Below are positions 15,899 to 26,126 of a stretch of DNA of 64,000 bases, one piece after another. A program made the position numbers and the translations under genes. Source of the stretch: Thorsellia anophelis DSM 18579 (GTDB lineage Bacteria; Pseudomonadota; Gammaproteobacteria; Enterobacterales; Thorselliaceae); contig NZ_FOHV01000006.1 in NCBI RefSeq assembly GCF_900111395.1, forward strand, positions 120,473 through 184,472, read 5' to 3'. A model generated the notes under the pieces. It was not told where the DNA came from. It searched no databases and saw only the letters and a list, made by a program, of their open reading frames with translations. Numbering within the stretch: the stretch's first letter is position 1; each line of letters begins with the position of its first letter.

Positions 15899-17208
15899 GG
15901 AATAGCTTAAATGTCTACATGAATGGCTTACTAGTTGGATGTTTCACTCAAAAAGGTAATGGTGAAAACCATTTTGAGTATGACCAATCCTGGTTAAATA
16001 CAAACGGAGCAAGGCCTATTTCATTATCTATGCCGCTAAGAAATAAACCGTACATAGGAAATGTAGTCTATAATTTTTTCGATAACCTCCTGCCAGATTC
16101 ACTTGATATCCGGCAACGTATTGTTGCAAGGCATCTTGCACAATCAACCCAACCTTTTGACTTATTGTCTAAAATCGGCCAAGATATGGTCGGTGCGTTG
16201 CAATTAATGCCAACGAACAGTCCCCCGCTCAACATCCAACACATAACATACAAAACTCTAAATAATGATGAATTGGAAAGAATTTTACTAGGCTATCAGT
16301 CTAACATTCCGTTAGGAATGCTTAGAGAATTAGCAGATTTTAGAATTTCTATAGCCGGCGCACAAGAAAAAACAGCACTATTAAAATTAAATAACAGATG
16401 GTGCTTACCACAAGGCACCACCCCTACAACACACATAATAAAATTACCTATTGGTAAAATTACCACTCACTCATATACGCTTGACCTCACCCAAAGCGTA
16501 GAAAATGAATATCTTTGTTTGTTAATTGCTAAAGCATATGGTTTACCTGTCCCTAGTGCTGAGATAATCCAATTAGATAAGATCAAGGCTTTAGCTATTG
16601 AAAGGTTTGATAGACGATTTTCAACAAACAAACAATGGATTATGCGTATTCCACAAGAGGATTTTTGTCAAGTACTCAATATTTCACCTGGTTCAAAATA
16701 TGAAAACCAAGGTGGCCCTGGTATTTTTGAGATTATGCATTTTCTAGAAGGTTCAATTTTTCCTAAACGAGATCGCAGTATATTTATGCAATCTCAACTA
16801 TTATTTTGGCTGCTCGCAGCGACTGATGGGCATGCAAAAAACTTTTCACTTTTCATTCTGCCTGATGGTAAATTTGAATTAACCCCACTATATGACATTA
16901 TCTCCTGCTATCCTATGATAAGTAAAAAAGGGATGAATATACAAGATGCGAAATTAGCAATGAGTTTACGTGGTACAAAAGGAAAAAAATATTCAATTGA
17001 AAGAATTTTCCCTAGACACTTTTTACAAACAGCCTCTTATGTTGGATTTAGTCGAGATGAGATGACAGCAATCATGCACCAATTTGCAATAAAAACACCT
17101 CATGTGATTAGTCATGTTTTAACGCAGTTACCTGAAAATTTTCCTAAATCTATTTCAGATGCTATTTTCCAAGGTTTAGAGAAGCGAAGTAAGCGCTTGT
17201 TATTATGA
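15892..17208 (+). CDS. hipA: HipA toxin, Ser/Thr protein kinase
   Basis: The 438-residue protein closely follows E. coli HipA. The phosphate-binding loop region reads ADFRISIAGAQEKTALL, with Ser153 at the position of the autophosphorylated Ser150. The catalytic motif TDGHAKNFS places Asp312 at the catalytic site, and PLYDIIS places Asp335 at the metal ligand. E. coli HipA phosphorylates glutamyl-tRNA synthetase GltX and so triggers growth arrest and persistence. No truncation or missing active-site residue is seen, so the toxin looks functional. GGGAG lies 5 bases before the ATG. It forms an operon with hipB. Confidence 0.93.
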   Translation: MVRNSLNVYMNGLLVGCFTQKGNGENHFEYDQSWLNTNGARPISLSMPLRNKPYIGNVVYNFFDNLLPDSLDIRQRIVARHLAQSTQPFDLLSKIGQDMVGALQLMPTNSPPLNIQHITYKTLNNDELERILLGYQSNIPLGMLRELADFRISIAGAQEKTALLKLNNRWCLPQGTTPTTHIIKLPIGKITTHSYTLDLTQSVENEYLCLLIAKAYGLPVPSAEIIQLDKIKALAIERFDRRFSTNKQWIMRIPQEDFCQVLNISPGSKYENQGGPGIFEIMHFLEGSIFPKRDRSIFMQSQLLFWLLAATDGHAKNFSLFILPDGKFELTPLYDIISCYPMISKKGMNIQDAKLAMSLRGTKGKKYSIERIFPRHFLQTASYVGFSRDEMTAIMHQFAIKTPHVISHVLTQLPENFPKSISDAIFQGLEKRSKRLLL

Positions 17209-17557
17209 TAATCAAACCTTTGGATAACACATTGTTATTATATACGTATATAATTTAGAGCTCACATACTCACAGCAGTGCCTAAAATACGTAAAAATAG
17301 GCATCATCCACTCAATCGAAACGTATTTTGATAATTAAATCAAGCGTTCAAATTGAAGCTTGATAGAAAATTAAAATTATCTTGAGTGAGTAAATTTAAG
17401 CTATTGTCATTATCTCCTCCTTCAAAGGAAGTAAAGAATATCAAGACTATATCTTAAGAGCATAACTCATAACATCTAGTTATTATCCTTTTAACAGCAT
17501 ATCCCCTAAAGTTTGATGAAAGCAAATCATCATTACAACTATACATTAGGAGTTAGC
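17209..17557. other. Dyad-rich intergenic region between hipA and the ABC operon
   Basis: These 349 bases hold three symmetric sequences: an 18-base perfect palindrome at 17237-17254; an inverted repeat AAAATACGT/ACGTATTTT at 17284-17292 and 17321-17329; and a near-palindrome at 17339-17364 with arms ATCAAGC/GCTTGAT and inner TTCAA/TTGAA. The last part should carry the promoter of the ABC importer. No coding sequence was found. Confidence 0.5.
17237..17254. repeat. 18-bp perfect palindrome after hipA
   Basis: ATTATATACGTATATAAT is exactly self-complementary and starts 29 bases after the hipA stop. It may be a regulator site. The TATACG element recalls the hipBA operator, but the core differs. 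Confidence 0.45.
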
Positions 17558-19168
17558 ATGTCAAAACAGTATAACCAGAAACCAATTTCAATTATCCTTA
17601 AAACTATTTTTGCAACTGCTCTTGGATCGATTGCCTTATTTAATAACGCTTATGCAAACACGCCTGCAGACACCCTAATTGTGGTGCAGCCATTAGACGA
17701 TATAGTCAGCCTTGATCCTGCTGAAAGCTTTGAATTATCAAGCATTCAAACACTGCCAAGTTTATATCAAAGACTTGTGCAAGCTAATAGAGATAAGCCT
17801 GAAGAAATTGAGCCCGATCTTGCAACCCGTTATGATATTGATGCAGATAATAAAACAATTACCTTTTATCTTGATCCTAACGCTAAATTCGCATCACAAA
17901 ATAAAGTCAGCTCAGATGATGTTATCTATTCATTAACAAGGGCGGTTAAACTTAACAAAGCACCTGCTTTTATTTTGAATGTACTTGGATTTGATGCAAA
18001 CAATGTTGATGGATTGCTCACAAAAATCGATGATTCCACGTTTAAACTCACTTGGACAGCTGATATTGGTGCTCCAGTGGTTTTGTCTGTGTTAACCTCC
18101 CCTATCGCCTCGATTGTTGATAGCAAAGTCGTGCAAGAAAATGCACAAGCGGATGATTATGGTAATAAATGGTTAAGTACACATGCTGCAGGTGGCGGGC
18201 CTTTTATTTTAAAATCTTACCAACCACAAAATGTCATTTTGCTAGAAAATAGCCCTATCGATACTAAAATAGAGCCCGCTCTTAAATCGGTTATTATCAA
18301 AAATGTTCCAGATGCAAATGCCCGCAAATTACAAATTGAAAAAAATGATGCAGATATTGCCAGATCGTTAACAAGCGACCAATATGATGCACTTAAATCA
18401 GTCAGTAGTGTTAATGTAGTAAAATTCCCTTCAGCAGAAGTCGATTATATTGCATTTAATACAGGAAATTTAAACAATCCAGTATTAAGTAATCCAGCTC
18501 TTTGGGAGGCTGCGCGTTATCTTGTCGATTATGACGGACTTACCCAAACATTATTAAATGGGCATTACACAACGCATCAGGCATTTTTACCTGCTGGATT
18601 TCCATACGCATCTGTCAATCAACCCTTTAAATTTGATCCTGAAAAAGCAAAATCCATCTTAAAAGCAGCCAATATTGATTCTCCAACGATTAAACTTGAG
18701 ATTGAGAATAGACCACCTTTTCTACAAATCGGACAAGCATTACAAGCAAGCTTTAAAGCAGGTGGGGTTAATTTAGAGCTTATTCCTTCTGCAACGAGTC
18801 AACTTTATGCCAAAATTCGCAATAAAGAGCACGAAGCGGCACTACGTTTTTGGATACCAGATTATTTTGACGCGCACTCTAATGCGAGTACATTTGCTTA
18901 TTATAATGAGGCAGTTGGAAGTACTGCAAAAATAAATGGTTGGGTGATTCCTGAATTAAGTCAAAAAACTCAACAAGCAGTCAGTACGTCTGATACAGCG
19001 TTACGTGATAAGCTTTACCAGGAAATACAAACAACGGTCCAAAATGAATCGCCATTTATCTTTTTTATGCAGGCAAATAATAGCGTAGCGCTAAACCCTA
19101 CCGTGAAAGGCTATTATCAAGGCTTAAATGCTGATATGGTTTACTACGATAAAATTACGAAAGAATAA
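17558..19168 (+). CDS. ABC transporter substrate-binding protein, family 5 (peptide/nickel type)
   Basis: The 536-residue protein starts at the ATG at 17558, which has TAGGAG 5 bases upstream. An in-frame ATG 45 bases earlier lacks one and was not used. An N-terminal signal peptide (basic start, hydrophobic core, cleavage likely after NNAYA near 34) sends it to the periplasm. Family 5 features include LDPAESFE, the LATRYDIDADNKTITFYL segment, the SSDDVIYSLTRAV helix and PADTLIVV near the mature start. It captures oligopeptides, dipeptides or a metal chelate for the permease encoded next. The specific ligand cannot be read from the sequence. A large stem-loop follows the stop. Confidence 0.88.
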   Translation: MSKQYNQKPISIILKTIFATALGSIALFNNAYANTPADTLIVVQPLDDIVSLDPAESFELSSIQTLPSLYQRLVQANRDKPEEIEPDLATRYDIDADNKTITFYLDPNAKFASQNKVSSDDVIYSLTRAVKLNKAPAFILNVLGFDANNVDGLLTKIDDSTFKLTWTADIGAPVVLSVLTSPIASIVDSKVVQENAQADDYGNKWLSTHAAGGGPFILKSYQPQNVILLENSPIDTKIEPALKSVIIKNVPDANARKLQIEKNDADIARSLTSDQYDALKSVSSVNVVKFPSAEVDYIAFNTGNLNNPVLSNPALWEAARYLVDYDGLTQTLLNGHYTTHQAFLPAGFPYASVNQPFKFDPEKAKSILKAANIDSPTIKLEIENRPPFLQIGQALQASFKAGGVNLELIPSATSQLYAKIRNKEHEAALRFWIPDYFDAHSNASTFAYYNEAVGSTAKINGWVIPELSQKTQQAVSTSDTALRDKLYQEIQTTVQNESPFIFFMQANNSVALNPTVKGYYQGLNADMVYYDKITKE

Positions 19169-19186
19169 TTTATTATAGACTCATTA

Positions 19187-19260
19187 TTATCCATTAATCG
19201 CAGGCAGTTATTTGTCGATAGTTGGCTTTTGAGCCACATAACTGCTTGCTTAATGGATAA
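19187..19260. repeat. Large nested stem-loop between substrate-binding protein and permease genes
   Basis: Three pairs of arms nest inside each other: TTATCCATTAA/TTAATGGATAA (19187-19197, 19250-19260), GCAGTTAT/ATAACTGC (19204-19211, 19238-19245) and TGGCT/AGCCA (19223-19227, 19232-19236). The element fills most of the 115-base gap inside the operon. Such intercistronic hairpins commonly stabilise the binding-protein mRNA and lower downstream expression. Confidence 0.7.
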
Positions 19261-19283
19261 TTTGACTTAAGGATTCGGTATTA

Positions 19284-20306
19284 ATGGGCTTTTCCCTGCT
19301 TAAAAAATCACTCAAACAACTCGGCATTATTGGCCTCACGCTTCTTGGCCTTCTTATTTTCACCTTTGCATTACAGCAAGCCTCTCCAATTGATCCGGTT
19401 TTAAAACGTGTAGGTGATAAAGCATCTGAAGCAACTTACTTGCAGGTCAAAGCAGAGCTTGGCCTCGACAAGCCGATTGTCATTCAGTTTTTTCAATATG
19501 TTAAAAAAGCCGTAACTGGGGACTTTGGATTATCCTCTGTCAGCCAAGAACCCATCATTTTAGAATTATTAAGAGTATTCCCAGCCACTTTGGAACTTGC
19601 AATTTTATCCATTATATTAGGGTCAATTAGCGGTATTATTTTGGGGCTGCTCAGCGCTTATTTTGCCAATCGCAGCATTGACAAACTCATCCGGATAATC
19701 ATTTTACCAGGGATAGCTATGCCTGCATTTTTACTTGGATTAATGCTAATAACCCTATTTTATGGACACTTAGAATGGTTACCCATTGGAGGAAAATGGT
19801 CTAGCTCAATTGAGTATCAATTCCCGTATGACTTTGTATGGAGCCAAATTAGTTTAATAGATGCATTAAGAAGCCCAGTCGAAGGCGCACTTAAAGATGC
19901 TTTATTACATTTAGTCTTACCAGTTTCGCTGCTGAGTTATTACACCTTATGCTCAATTTGCCGTATTACCAGAGGCGCTGCTTTAGCTGAATTATCAAAA
20001 GAATATGTTTCACTTGCTAAAGTCACAGGGAATCATGATGTGAGTATTATTGTCAGACACATTTTGCCTAATATCAAAAGTACATTAATCATCTTAATTG
20101 CATTAAATTTTACTCATTTATTAGAAGGTGCGGTGCTAACAGAGGTGGTTTTTGCTTGGCCTGGTATAGGTCGATATCTTAAAGAAGCATTTTTATCTGG
20201 CGATCAAAATGCCATATTAGGTGGCACCTTACTAATCGGTACCTGCTTCATTCTTATTAACATGTTAAGTGAGAGACTAGCTAAACAAACTCTCTCGAAT
20301 CAATAA
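19284..20306 (+). CDS. ABC transporter permease, DppB-like
   Basis: The 340-residue inner-membrane protein has six hydrophobic segments and the DppB/OppB pattern. The periplasmic region holds SPIDPVLKRVGDKASEATYLQVKAELGLDKPIVIQF and GDFGLS. The cytoplasmic EAA loop reads ELSKEYVSLAKVTGNHDVSIIVRHILPN, and LLEGAVLTEVVFAWPGIGRYL follows. It forms the translocation pore with the next gene product. AAGGA precedes the ATG. It is the second gene of the five-gene operon, 115 bases after the binding protein and separated from it by a large stem-loop. Confidence 0.88.
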   Translation: MGFSLLKKSLKQLGIIGLTLLGLLIFTFALQQASPIDPVLKRVGDKASEATYLQVKAELGLDKPIVIQFFQYVKKAVTGDFGLSSVSQEPIILELLRVFPATLELAILSIILGSISGIILGLLSAYFANRSIDKLIRIIILPGIAMPAFLLGLMLITLFYGHLEWLPIGGKWSSSIEYQFPYDFVWSQISLIDALRSPVEGALKDALLHLVLPVSLLSYYTLCSICRITRGAALAELSKEYVSLAKVTGNHDVSIIVRHILPNIKSTLIILIALNFTHLLEGAVLTEVVFAWPGIGRYLKEAFLSGDQNAILGGTLLIGTCFILINMLSERLAKQTLSNQ

Positions 20307-20339
20307 TCTGACATCCATAGCACAGCAAAGTTAATTAAT

Positions 20340-21161
20340 ATGAATTTTACAATCAAACTAAGCACTGCCTTATATACAATTATTCTTGCCTCATTAGTCA
20401 TGATAGCAATTTTTGCACCTTGGGTTGCGCCTTTTGACCCGCTTGAACAAAACCCAGCTAACAGGCTACTTAGCCCTAATAATACTTATTGGTTTGGTAC
20501 AGATGGATTCGGCCGCGATATTTTATCTCGCATTATATTCGGACTTCGCCCTACCTTATTACTTTTATTGAGCGTTGGCAGTATAACCCTCTTTATTGGC
20601 ATTCTAATTGGTATGATTAGTGGTCAAACTAACTCTTGGCTGAGTCATGTTTTAATGCGCTTTACCGATATTGTTATGGGATTACCTAGATTACTGATTG
20701 CCTTTGCTTTTGTAGCAATTTTAGGCAATGGTATTTTGAACGTGATAATCGCGCTTTCTATTACTAGTTGGCCTCAATATGCAAGATTAGCGCATACATT
20801 AATTAACAATATCGCTCAAAGTGATTTTATCCTGGCCAGTAAAATGGCAGGGATTACCAGAGTTCGAATTTTGAGATACCATCTATTACCTTTATGCTTA
20901 CCTCAATTGCTAGTGAAGCTGTCTCTCGATTTAGCGGGTATTCTAATCGCTTCTGCTGGATTAAGTTACCTAGGGCTAGGAGTGAAGCCCCCTAGTGTAG
21001 ATTGGGGAGGCATGGTTGCTGAAAATGCTGAATTTTTAACGAGTCATTGGTGGGTAACCCTTATGCCTAGTTTGGCAATTGTTATGACGAGTTTATTATG
21101 CATATTAATTGGTGAAACGCTAAGAGATAGATTAGACAGCCGTCATATGTCTAATTCATAG
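20340..21161 (+). CDS. ABC transporter permease, DppC-like
   Basis: The 273-residue protein pairs with the preceding permease. DppC-family features are the WVAPFDPLEQNPANRLLSPNNTYWFGTDGFGRDILSRII segment after the first helix and the EAA-loop stretch SDFILASKMAGITRVRILRYHLLPLCLPQLL, followed by SAGLSYLGLGVKPPSVDWGGMVAE. About six membrane helices are expected. The gap to the upstream gene is 33 bases and the ribosome-binding site is weak. Together the two permeases match the peptide/nickel (PepT) class of importers. Confidence 0.88.
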   Translation: MNFTIKLSTALYTIILASLVMIAIFAPWVAPFDPLEQNPANRLLSPNNTYWFGTDGFGRDILSRIIFGLRPTLLLLLSVGSITLFIGILIGMISGQTNSWLSHVLMRFTDIVMGLPRLLIAFAFVAILGNGILNVIIALSITSWPQYARLAHTLINNIAQSDFILASKMAGITRVRILRYHLLPLCLPQLLVKLSLDLAGILIASAGLSYLGLGVKPPSVDWGGMVAENAEFLTSHWWVTLMPSLAIVMTSLLCILIGETLRDRLDSRHMSNS

Positions 21162-21226
21162 CGGTATCACTGTCAGCTTTAGCAAAAATTAAGCGCATTA
21201 ATCACAGAATTTACTTTGGAATGTTT

Positions 21227-22123
21227 ATGATAACTTACATTGATGATATAAAAGATATTGATGACTCACAGGTAATTAATATTCCCACTGATAATGTTAC
21301 ACCTATTTTAACCATCAAAGATTTAACCGTTGATTTATCATCGAAACAATCTGGTAGCTATGGCACAATCATTAAAGACATCAATCTTAGCTTAGGATCT
21401 GAAGTATTAGCATTAATCGGGGAATCAGGTTCAGGTAAATCGACATTAGCTAAATCAATTATTGGCATTTTACCGAGCAATATGAAGACCAGAGCCACAG
21501 CGATGCACCTATCCATCAAACCTCATGAACCAAGTGTTAACCTGATGGAAATTCAATCACAAAAGAAAGCCAGAGGCCAGCATATCTCAATGATTATGCA
21601 GGACCCTAAATATGCCTTAAATCCAGCTTTAACCCTGAAAAAACAATTGGAGCTTGCTTATCTAGGTAAGCTCAATCACATTGAAAAGCAGACATACTTT
21701 AATGACATATTAGCGCAAGTTGGACTTAATCACACTGTTTTAACTCAAAAACCATCTGCATTATCAGGCGGAATGGGACAAAGATTTATGATAGCGCTTG
21801 CCTTATTAAACAAACCAAAGCTCATTATTGCTGATGAACCTACTTCTGCCTTAGATGCAGATATGAAACAACACATCATGACGTTATTAATCGATAGGTG
21901 TAAACAACATAATATTGGCTTATTGTTAATTAGCCATGATTTACAAGCTGTTACTCAGTTCGCTGATAGAATATTGATCATGAAATCAGGTGAAATTGTT
22001 GATAGTGGCGATAGAACGACGTTACAATCTAGCAATCACCCCTATACTAGACTGTTATGGTCTTGTCGCCCAAGTGCTAAAACTTATGGTAAATTTCTCG
22101 CCAGCACAGAGCAGAACCAATAA
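21227..22123 (+). CDS. ABC transporter ATPase, DppD-like
   Basis: The 298-residue cytoplasmic ATPase energises the importer. Walker A is GESGSGKST, the Q-loop is MIMQDPKYALNPALTL, the signature is LSGGMGQRFMIALAL, Walker B is LIIADEPTSALD and the H-loop is LLLISHDL. The ATG at 21227 is preferred over the one at 21221, because the GGA ribosome-binding motif abuts the earlier ATG but sits 6 bases before the later one. The C-terminal oligopeptide-type extension is short: the protein ends soon after NHPYTRLLWSCRPS. Confidence 0.86.
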   Translation: MITYIDDIKDIDDSQVINIPTDNVTPILTIKDLTVDLSSKQSGSYGTIIKDINLSLGSEVLALIGESGSGKSTLAKSIIGILPSNMKTRATAMHLSIKPHEPSVNLMEIQSQKKARGQHISMIMQDPKYALNPALTLKKQLELAYLGKLNHIEKQTYFNDILAQVGLNHTVLTQKPSALSGGMGQRFMIALALLNKPKLIIADEPTSALDADMKQHIMTLLIDRCKQHNIGLLLISHDLQAVTQFADRILIMKSGEIVDSGDRTTLQSSNHPYTRLLWSCRPSAKTYGKFLASTEQNQ

Positions 22124-22145
22124 TCTAATTCGAAGGTAATTTACC

Positions 22146-22832
22146 ATGGCACTTTTTAGCGCATCACACCTATCTGTATTTTATCATCACAAACAAGTAT
22201 TAGATGACATTAATTTTTCCATTTTTCCAGGGGAAACATTGAGTTTATTTGGACCTTCTGGATGTGGGAAATCAACCTTATTGAGAGTGATAGCAGGGTT
22301 AAATCCACAATACAGTGGTAGCATGATCTTAAATGGACAACCATTTTCCCCTAAATTAGGCACACATGTTCAAGATATTCAAATGGTATTTCAAGACCCA
22401 TACGGTTCATTGCATCCTAATCATGTGATTGATTTTATATTAAGTGAGCCGCTTAAAATTATAGGACTTGATAATAATACAATTAAACATAGAATCAAAA
22501 CTGTACTTGATCTTGTCGAATTGCCCAATACAGTAATTCATCGATATGCGCACCAGCTCTCTGGCGGTCAACGTCAAAGAATTGCCATCGCAAGGACCAT
22601 TTTACTAGAACCTAAACTATTATTATTAGATGAGCCAACATCTGCGTTAGATATGTCAGTGCAAGCTGGCATATTGAATCTGCTGAATTCATTAAAACAA
22701 ACAATTAACATCAGCTACTTGTTGGTGAGTCATGATAGAGATGTGATCGCGCACATGTCAGATAGAGCGATTGAAATGCAAGCAGGAAGGATTACTAGAA
22801 CGCATGATAGGGCATCACTTGATACCTTTTAA
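22146..22832 (+). CDS. ABC transporter ATPase, DppF-like (short)
   Basis: The 228-residue ATPase is the partner of the preceding one. Walker A is GPSGCGKST, the Q-loop is QMVFQDPYGSLHPNH, the signature is LSGGQRQRIAIARTILLEP, Walker B is LLLLDEPTSALDMSVQ and the H-loop is LLVSHD. Unlike typical DppF/OppF (about 320-330 residues), it stops just after the H-loop helix and lacks the C-terminal oligopeptide/zinc-finger extension. In this it is nearer to SapF/NikE-type subunits, only shorter. AAGGT precedes the ATG. It is the last gene of the operon, and a two-way hairpin lies at 22915-22941 before convergent guaA. Confidence 0.86.
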   Translation: MALFSASHLSVFYHHKQVLDDINFSIFPGETLSLFGPSGCGKSTLLRVIAGLNPQYSGSMILNGQPFSPKLGTHVQDIQMVFQDPYGSLHPNHVIDFILSEPLKIIGLDNNTIKHRIKTVLDLVELPNTVIHRYAHQLSGGQRQRIAIARTILLEPKLLLLDEPTSALDMSVQAGILNLLNSLKQTINISYLLVSHDRDVIAHMSDRAIEMQAGRITRTHDRASLDTF

Positions 22833-22914
22833 TCACAAAAATAAATACACGCTTGCCTAATATTAATGAGTGTTGATAGATAATTATCCCCTACTCACTC
22901 AATAAATTAAGTAA

Positions 22915-22941
22915 GCCACCCTAGCATTTAGCTAAAGTGGC
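22915..22941. terminator. Probable bidirectional terminator between the ABC operon and guaA
   Basis: The outer stem GCCAC/GTGGC (22915-22919, 22937-22941) and inner stem TAGC/GCTA (22922-22925, 22931-22934) form a hairpin with a 2x2 internal loop. It lies between two convergent transcription units. On the minus strand a U-rich stretch follows. The plus-strand tail is weaker. Confidence 0.45.
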
Positions 22942-22990
22942 CTTGTGTTTCACTCCTAGCAAAAAATAGAGTTTAAGTCTCTTTTGCTAT

Positions 22991-24571
22991 TTATTCCCAT
23001 TCTATCGTAGCAGGTGGTTTGCCACTTATGTCATAAACAACACGAGAAATACCCGCTACTTCATTAATGATACGATTAGACACTTTACCTAAAAAGTCGT
23101 ATGGTAAATGAGCCCAGTGAGCAGTCATAAAATCAATCGTTTCCACAGCCCTTAAAGACACAACCCAATCATACTTACGCCCATCCCCCATTACACCAAC
23201 CGAGCGTACAGGTAAGAAAACTGTAAATGCTTGGCTTACTTTATGGTAAAGGTCGGCTTTATATAACTCTTCAATAAAAATGGCATCGGCAGCACGCAAT
23301 AAATCGCAGTACTCTTTTTTCACTTCACCTAGTACTCGCACCCCTAAACCTGGTCCAGGGAATGGATGACGATACAACATGTCATAAGGTAATCCGAGCG
23401 CCAAACCTAATTTACGAACTTCATCTTTAAATAGCTCTTTTAAAGGCTCAACTAACCCTAATTTCATATCTTCAGGCAAACCGCCCACATTATGATGCGA
23501 TTTAATCAAATGTGCTTTGCCCGTTTTAGCAGCAGCAGATTCAATAATATCTGGATAAATCGTACCTTGTGCAAGCCATTTAGCTTGAGATTGTTTTTCA
23601 GCTTCCTCGTCAAATACCGCCACAAATTCACGGCCAATAATTTTACGTTTGGCTTCAGGATCGGCTTCTCCTGCTAGTGCATTTAAGAAGCGTGCCTCAG
23701 CATTGACATGAATGATGTTAAGCCCAAATTGGTTACCGAACATATCGAGCACTTGTTGAGATTCATTTAATCTCAATAGTCCGTGATCGATAAACACACA
23801 AATCAATCTTTTACCAATCGCTTTGTGCAGTAATAATGCGGTAACAGAAGAATCAACCCCACCAGATAATCCAAGAATAACCTCATCAGTTTCACCAATT
23901 TGCTCTTGGAGTTTTTTAACCGTGTCTTCAATAATGTTTTCAGATGTCCATGAGCCTTTACAGCCACAAATATCATTTAAAAAGCGCTTTAATAATGTAA
24001 AACCTTGCTTTGTATGGGTCACTTCAGGGTGAAATTGTATACCATAGAAATGACGTTTGGCATCACTCATCATGGCAAATGGACAGCTCTCAGTCTGAGC
24101 TAAAACAGAAAACCCTTCTGGTAAGGCTGTTACTTTATCACCATGACTCATCCAAACATCTAATTTAGCTTTAAGACTAGTATTATCATCATTTAAGCCA
24201 TTTGTTAAGAGATTATCTGATAACACTTCAATTTGGGCATAACCAAATTCTCTTTTATCAGAAGTACTGACCTGTCCCCCTAATTGTACCGCCATAGTTT
24301 GCATGCCATAACAGATACCAAGTACTGGTACACCTGCATTAAACACATATTCCGGTGCTCGAGGACTACTTTGTTCAGTGGTGCTCTCTGGTGAACCAGA
24401 AAGAATGATTCCTTTTGGATTAAAGGCTTTAATTTCAGCTTCTGTGACATCATATGCCCACAATTCACAATACACACCGGCTTCACGCACTCTTCTTGCT
24501 AATAACTGCGTATATTGTGACCCGAAATCTAAAATCAAAATTTTATCTTGATGAATATCTACTGTGCTCAT
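22991..24571 (-). CDS. guaA: GMP synthase (glutamine-hydrolysing)
   Basis: The 526-residue enzyme converts XMP, ATP and glutamine to GMP. The N-terminal class I glutamine amidotransferase domain carries the nucleophile Cys87 in GICYGMQTM and the His/Glu pair in QFHPEV. The ATP-pyrophosphatase domain has the PP-loop GLSGGVDSS. The C-terminal dimerisation domain contains [15 protein letters not shown] and ends KPPATIEWE, the usual terminus. Length is standard. It lies 91 bases downstream of guaB in the same direction and forms the guaBA operon. Confidence 0.97.
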   Translation of the reverse strand: MSTVDIHQDKILILDFGSQYTQLLARRVREAGVYCELWAYDVTEAEIKAFNPKGIILSGSPESTTEQSSPRAPEYVFNAGVPVLGICYGMQTMAVQLGGQVSTSDKREFGYAQIEVLSDNLLTNGLNDDNTSLKAKLDVWMSHGDKVTALPEGFSVLAQTESCPFAMMSDAKRHFYGIQFHPEVTHTKQGFTLLKRFLNDICGCKGSWTSENIIEDTVKKLQEQIGETDEVILGLSGGVDSSVTALLLHKAIGKRLICVFIDHGLLRLNESQQVLDMFGNQFGLNIIHVNAEARFLNALAGEADPEAKRKIIGREFVAVFDEEAEKQSQAKWLAQGTIYPDIIESAAAKTGKAHLIKSHHNVGGLPEDMKLGLVEPLKELFKDEVRKLGLALGLPYDMLYRHPFPGPGLGVRVLGEVKKEYCDLLRAADAIFIEELYKADLYHKVSQAFTVFLPVRSVGVMGDGRKYDWVVSLRAVETIDFMTAHWAHLPYDFLGKVSNRIINEVAGISRVVYDISGKPPATIEWE

Positions 24572-24662
24572 TTATTATCCTAATTTAATAATGCGAGTTG
24601 CTTAATTTGAATTCAATTAGGTAGGATAATTCTCCTACCTAATGATTGCTATTGTGTCTCAG

Positions 24663-26126
24663 TTAACCCATGCGGTAATTAGGTGATTCTTTGGTAATAG
24701 TCACATCATGCACATGACTTTCTTTGATACCAGCGCCACTAATACGAACAAATTGCGCTTTAGTTCTTAATAACTCAATAGTTGCACAGCCTGTCAGTCC
24801 CATACAAGATCTGAGTCCACCCATTTGTTGATGGATAATCGCTTTTAAAAATCCTTTGTAAGGCACCCTTCCTTCTATGCCCTCAGGCACAAGTTTATCA
24901 GCAGCATTATCTGTTTGGAAATATCTATCAGATGAGCCTTTAGACATGGCACCTAACGATCCCATACCACGGTAAGATTTAAATGAGCGGCCTTGAAACA
25001 ACTCAATTTCGCCAGGAGCTTCATCGGTCCCTGCAAATAAAGACCCAACCATGACGCAAGATGCCCCTGCTGCGATTGCTTTAGCAATATCACCTGAGAA
25101 TCGAATCCCACCATCAGCAATCACAGGGATATTTCTATCTTTTAGCGCTTCAGCGGCATCAGCAATTGCGGTAATTTGTGGTACCCCAACTCCTGTTACA
25201 ATCCGTGTTGTACAGATTGAACCTGGGCCAATACCAACTTTAACAGCATTAGCACCTGCATCAGCTATCGCAATCGCGCCAGCTGCTGTGGCAACATTAC
25301 CACCAATAATGGCTAAATTAGGATATTTTTTGCGTGTTGCACGGATGCGTTCAAGTACGCCCTCTGAGTGGCCATGTGATGAATCAATTAATAAAACATC
25401 GACACCTGCATTCACTAAAGCTTCGACTCTCTCATCATTTCCTTCACCTGCACCTACCGCAGCACCGACACGTAAACGCCCGTAACTGTCTTTACAGGCG
25501 TTGGGTTTTTGCTCTGCTTTTTGGTAGTCCTTAACTGTAATCATACCTAAGAGATGGAAAGTATCATCAACCACTAATACTTTCTCAACACGTCTTTCAT
25601 GCATTTTTTGTAAGATTTCTTCTCTTGATGCATTTTCTTTAACTGTGACTAACCGTTCTTTTGGTGTCATAACAGCAGTCACTGGCATAGATAAATCAGT
25701 CACAAAACGAGCATCACGACCGGTAATAATCCCGACTAATTGGTTATCGCTATCTACAACAGGGTAGCCCGCAAAGCCATTTTTTTCAGTTAAGGCTTGA
25801 ACCTCGAGTAAGGTAGTGGTCGGTAAAACCGTTTGAGGAGCAGTGACAACACCGCTTTCATAACGCTTCACTTTTTGCACTTCTTCTGCTTGGCGTTCAA
25901 TAGACATATTCTTATGGATAAAGCCGATACCACCTTCTTGAGCTAAAGCTATGGCTAAGTTAGCCTCAGTTACCGTATCCATAGCAGCAGATAAAATAGG
26001 GATATTTAGATGTATATCAGAAGTTAAACGGGAAGAAAGATTAGCAGTATTGGGTAAAACAGTTGAATGAGCGGGCACTAACAAAACATCATCGAAAGTG
26101 AGCGCTTCTTGAATGATACGAAGCAT
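24663..26126 (-). CDS. guaB: IMP dehydrogenase
   Basis: The 487-residue enzyme oxidises IMP to XMP with NAD+, the committed step of guanine nucleotide synthesis. The TIM barrel opens with [17 protein letters not shown] and is interrupted by two CBS domains around residues 95-205. The catalytic Cys lies in [18 protein letters not shown]. The phosphate-binding [17 protein letters not shown] and MGSLGAM segments and the [14 protein letters not shown]-terminal region are all present. It is the first gene of guaBA. No PurR-type operator was recognised upstream. Confidence 0.97.
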   Translation of the reverse strand: MLRIIQEALTFDDVLLVPAHSTVLPNTANLSSRLTSDIHLNIPILSAAMDTVTEANLAIALAQEGGIGFIHKNMSIERQAEEVQKVKRYESGVVTAPQTVLPTTTLLEVQALTEKNGFAGYPVVDSDNQLVGIITGRDARFVTDLSMPVTAVMTPKERLVTVKENASREEILQKMHERRVEKVLVVDDTFHLLGMITVKDYQKAEQKPNACKDSYGRLRVGAAVGAGEGNDERVEALVNAGVDVLLIDSSHGHSEGVLERIRATRKKYPNLAIIGGNVATAAGAIAIADAGANAVKVGIGPGSICTTRIVTGVGVPQITAIADAAEALKDRNIPVIADGGIRFSGDIAKAIAAGASCVMVGSLFAGTDEAPGEIELFQGRSFKSYRGMGSLGAMSKGSSDRYFQTDNAADKLVPEGIEGRVPYKGFLKAIIHQQMGGLRSCMGLTGCATIELLRTKAQFVRISGAGIKESHVHDVTITKESPNYRMG

